DNA of 64,000 nt. Source: Bifidobacterium sp. ESL0728 (GTDB lineage: Bacteria > Actinomycetota > Actinomycetes > Actinomycetales > Bifidobacteriaceae). The notes under the pieces were generated by a model. The model was not told where the DNA came from. It searched no databases and saw only the letters and a program-made list of their open reading frames with translations. The stretch covers positions 2,170,001 to 2,234,000 of the forward strand of contig NZ_CP113925.1 in assembly GCF_029392015.1 (NCBI RefSeq), written 5' to 3'. Every line of letters starts with the position of its first letter. The first letter of the stretch is position 1. The translations under genes were made by a program, and so were the position numbers. Positions 62,994 through 64,000 of the stretch are shown piece after piece.

Positions 62994-64000
62994 ATGACCT
63001 CTGAGATCAAACCATCACATGTCGTTGAATCGGCAGGGGGCATACCCTACCGCTGGATTGCCGGCGGCATTGCCACCAGCGTTGACGCGCGAGCGGAAAA
63101 AGCGAGCAAATTCGCCGAAGCCCGCGCGTCCCACAACTCCAGCAAACGCAAACGGCAGAAGCACAAGCTGCCATTGACGCAAGCCGAGATCCACTTCCGC
63201 GCCATCATCACGCAGCTGGAAGTCTGCCTTGTGCATCGCCCGAAATACGACGATTGGAGTTGGCCGAAAGGCAAGCTCGAGGAGCACGAATCCAGTCGTC
63301 ACGCCGCGATACGTGAGATGGAAGAGGAAACCGGCGTATCGGTGGCGTTGGGTCCGAGTATCGGTGAAGTCGAATATCCGCTTAACAACGAAGGCAAGAA
63401 TTCGAAGCACTCCAAAACCGGGAGCAAAACCGGGACGATTTACACCAAGCATGTCGTCTATTGGATGGCGCATCCGATTGCACCGGAAATAGCAAAAAGC
63501 CGGGAGCAGGCCGTCGGCACCATCAAGCCCGCAAAAACCAGCGAAATTGACGAAGTACGATGGCTGACCATTCCACAAGCTCGCAAGCTGCTTTCCCACC
63601 CGCTTGACCGCGATATCCTCGATCAGTTCGTCGACCGTATCCAAGAGGGTGCACTCAAAGCGCAAAAGCTGATTATCGTCCGTCACAGCAAGGCTGTCGC
63701 TCGCAAACGCTGGAACGGCACCGACGCGAACCGTCCCATCATTCCCCGTGGTGCGGCAGCAAGTTTCGCGTTGAATCAGGAACTGGGTTGCTACGCGCCC
63801 CAGAATCTCGCATCCTCGCCTTGGTTGCGTTGTATGGAAACGTTGGAACCCTATGCTTGGCATACGGGACTTGGAATCACGCAATTGCCGGCGCTGACCG
63901 AAGATGCCTTCGCGGCGGATCCCGATGCAGCATGGCAATGCGTCAGTGATATCATCGGCGATCTGTTCACTGAAACCGAGGGAACGTCCGTGGCGAAATG
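62994..64000 (+). CDS. Nudix hydrolase fused to histidine phosphatase (MutT1-type), 3' end outside the window
   Basis: The first ~335 residues of a two-domain protein. The N-terminal Nudix domain has a full Nudix box, GKLEEHESSRHAAIREMEEETGV (GX5EX7REUXEEXGU), preceded by SWPK. The second domain starts at ALKAQKLIIVRHSKAVARKRW, the RHS/RHG-type catalytic loop of histidine phosphatases (SixA-like). This pair is the arrangement of mycobacterial MutT1, which degrades 8-oxo-(d)GTP and diadenosine polyphosphates. An in-domain insert (KNSKHSKTGSKTG) and an extra N-terminal polar segment are visible. Closely linked to ppk1 (21 bp). The C-terminus is cut by the window edge. Confidence 0.88.
   Translation, partial: MTSEIKPSHVVESAGGIPYRWIAGGIATSVDARAEKASKFAEARASHNSSKRKRQKHKLPLTQAEIHFRAIITQLEVCLVHRPKYDDWSWPKGKLEEHESSRHAAIREMEEETGVSVALGPSIGEVEYPLNNEGKNSKHSKTGSKTGTIYTKHVVYWMAHPIAPEIAKSREQAVGTIKPAKTSEIDEVRWLTIPQARKLLSHPLDRDILDQFVDRIQEGALKAQKLIIVRHSKAVARKRWNGTDANRPIIPRGAAASFALNQELGCYAPQNLASSPWLRCMETLEPYAWHTGLGITQLPALTEDAFAADPDAAWQCVSDIIGDLFTETEGTSVAK

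Overview
The window looks like chromosomal DNA of a Bifidobacterium. The strongest reason is a near-complete lacto-N-biose/galacto-N-biose (LNB/GNB) locus: solute-binding protein, two permeases, GH112 phosphorylase, N-acetylhexosamine 1-kinase, type II GalT and a NagR-like ROK regulator. The moderately GC-rich coding, small actinobacterial operons, and the paired MutT1-type Nudix/histidine phosphatase and PPK1 genes agree. The species cannot be named from the sequence alone. No rRNA, tRNA, CRISPR array, insertion sequence or prophage was recognised.

Layout. 1-5 kb: an ABC-F ATPase running off the left edge, a glutamine-amidotransferase-like protein, and cysS. 5.2-13 kb: three tandem paralogous secreted surface proteins (DUF285/BspA-like repeats, one InlB/Listeria-Bacteroides-type repeat, Pro/Ser-rich stalk, C-terminal membrane anchor without LPXTG). 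13-25 kb: a conserved housekeeping block (ffh, then rpsP-khpA-rimM-trmD) interrupted by accessory genes: an EEP hydrolase, a small RHH-like protein, an ADP-ribosylglycohydrolase/NCS1 permease/PfkB kinase operon, and a 3-hydroxyacyl-CoA dehydrogenase-like enzyme. 25-27.5 kb: an AAA/DUF4143 ATPase preceded by three perfect palindromes spaced exactly 41 bp apart, and rsmD.

27.7-38 kb is the LNB/GNB locus. On the minus strand SBP, permease, permease and lnpA form one unit, divided by two long intercistronic stem-loops. nahK and galT form a second minus-strand unit, and nagR sits inverted between them. Import by the ABC system, phosphorolysis by LnpA, GlcNAc/GalNAc phosphorylation by NahK and uridylyl exchange by GalT make a coherent pathway; galE (lnpD) is not in the window.

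38-64 kb: recG (with very long low-complexity insertions), a DHA2 MFS exporter, rpmB, a membrane-bound XRE regulator, a lactonase-like beta-propeller divergent from a TetR regulator across a CRP-like palindrome, an MscS channel, a CPBP intramembrane protease with a ~380-residue S/Q/P/Y-rich tail, ddl-gpsA-plsC, a TetR/MFS efflux pair sharing an operator, a PAP2 phosphatase, ppk1 and a partial Nudix-histidine phosphatase gene. Intergenic DNA is rich in short palindromes and tandem repeats. Several housekeeping proteins carry hydrophilic inserts absent from typical homologues.
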